A stretch of DNA of 34,099 nt from Nitrososphaerales archaeon (lineage in GTDB: Archaea; Thermoproteota; Nitrososphaeria; Nitrososphaerales; Gagatemarchaeaceae): NCBI GenBank assembly GCA_030038365.1, contig JASHPA010000071.1, forward strand, positions 1 through 34,099, given 5' to 3'. Under the pieces are notes generated by a model that was not told the DNA's origin, made no database searches, and saw only the letters and a list, made by a program, of their open reading frames with translations. A program made the position numbers and the translations under genes. Positions 34,008 through 34,099 of the stretch are shown here, piece after piece (the stretch's first letter is position 1; every line of letters begins with the position of its first letter).

Positions 34008-34099
34008 GTGTCCTACTTCAAGTCGATCAGGACGCCCGTGTGCTACATCACGGGCGAGATAAGGCTCGAGTATGCTCCTCCGCACGGTTTCAACCTCGA
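34008..34099 (+). CDS. Partial CDS of unknown function, truncated by the window edge
   Basis: GTG start followed by VSYFKSIRTPVCYITGEIRLEYAPPHGFNL, open to the end of the window. Confidence 0.35.
   Translation, partial: MSYFKSIRTPVCYITGEIRLEYAPPHGFNL

Noticed and set aside
1-34099. CRISPR array, rRNA operon, or intact IS/prophage
   Set aside because: No regularly spaced direct repeats, no rRNA signatures, and no transposase or integrase proteins found in the ORF track.

Overview
The window is about 34 kb of gene-dense, GC-rich archaeal chromosome, most like a Thermoproteota/Nitrososphaeria-type genome. This placement rests on TFB, deoxyhypusine synthase, Alba, ESCRT-III/Vps4 (Cdv) genes and apparent leaderless starts; there is no rRNA gene to confirm it. 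In order it holds: a partial TFB (-); deoxyhypusine synthase; a membrane pyrophosphatase with a K+-independent signature; RidA (-) followed in the same frame by a zinc-ribbon reading frame; an exported Cys-paired kelch-like propeller; a coiled-coil protein (-); a probable decayed LAGLIDADG remnant; tRNA-Cys (-); a heme-copper oxidase locus (subunit II fused to a blue-copper domain, subunit I-III fusion, small TM protein, two further cupredoxin-like proteins); a DUF5679-like protein; CysRS; a six-hairpin-glycosidase-like protein; an MBL-fold exonuclease; a short GtrA-like protein; IleRS; a metallophosphoesterase (-); a TrmB-like regulator (-); two ESCRT-III/CdvB paralogs plus Vps4/CdvC; an exported YncE-like propeller on a Thr/Ser stalk; AspRS; a KH/NusA-like protein (-); Alba (-); and sucCD. 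The observations most worth following are the cupredoxin set around the oxidase (one copy fused, one with a near-identical copper site, one that lost copper ligands), the cdv cluster with a TGTCACCG motif cluster in its divergent promoter, the six-blade propeller with one Cys pair per blade, and the zinc-ribbon frame behind the RidA stop codon. No CRISPR array, rRNA, or intact mobile element was seen.
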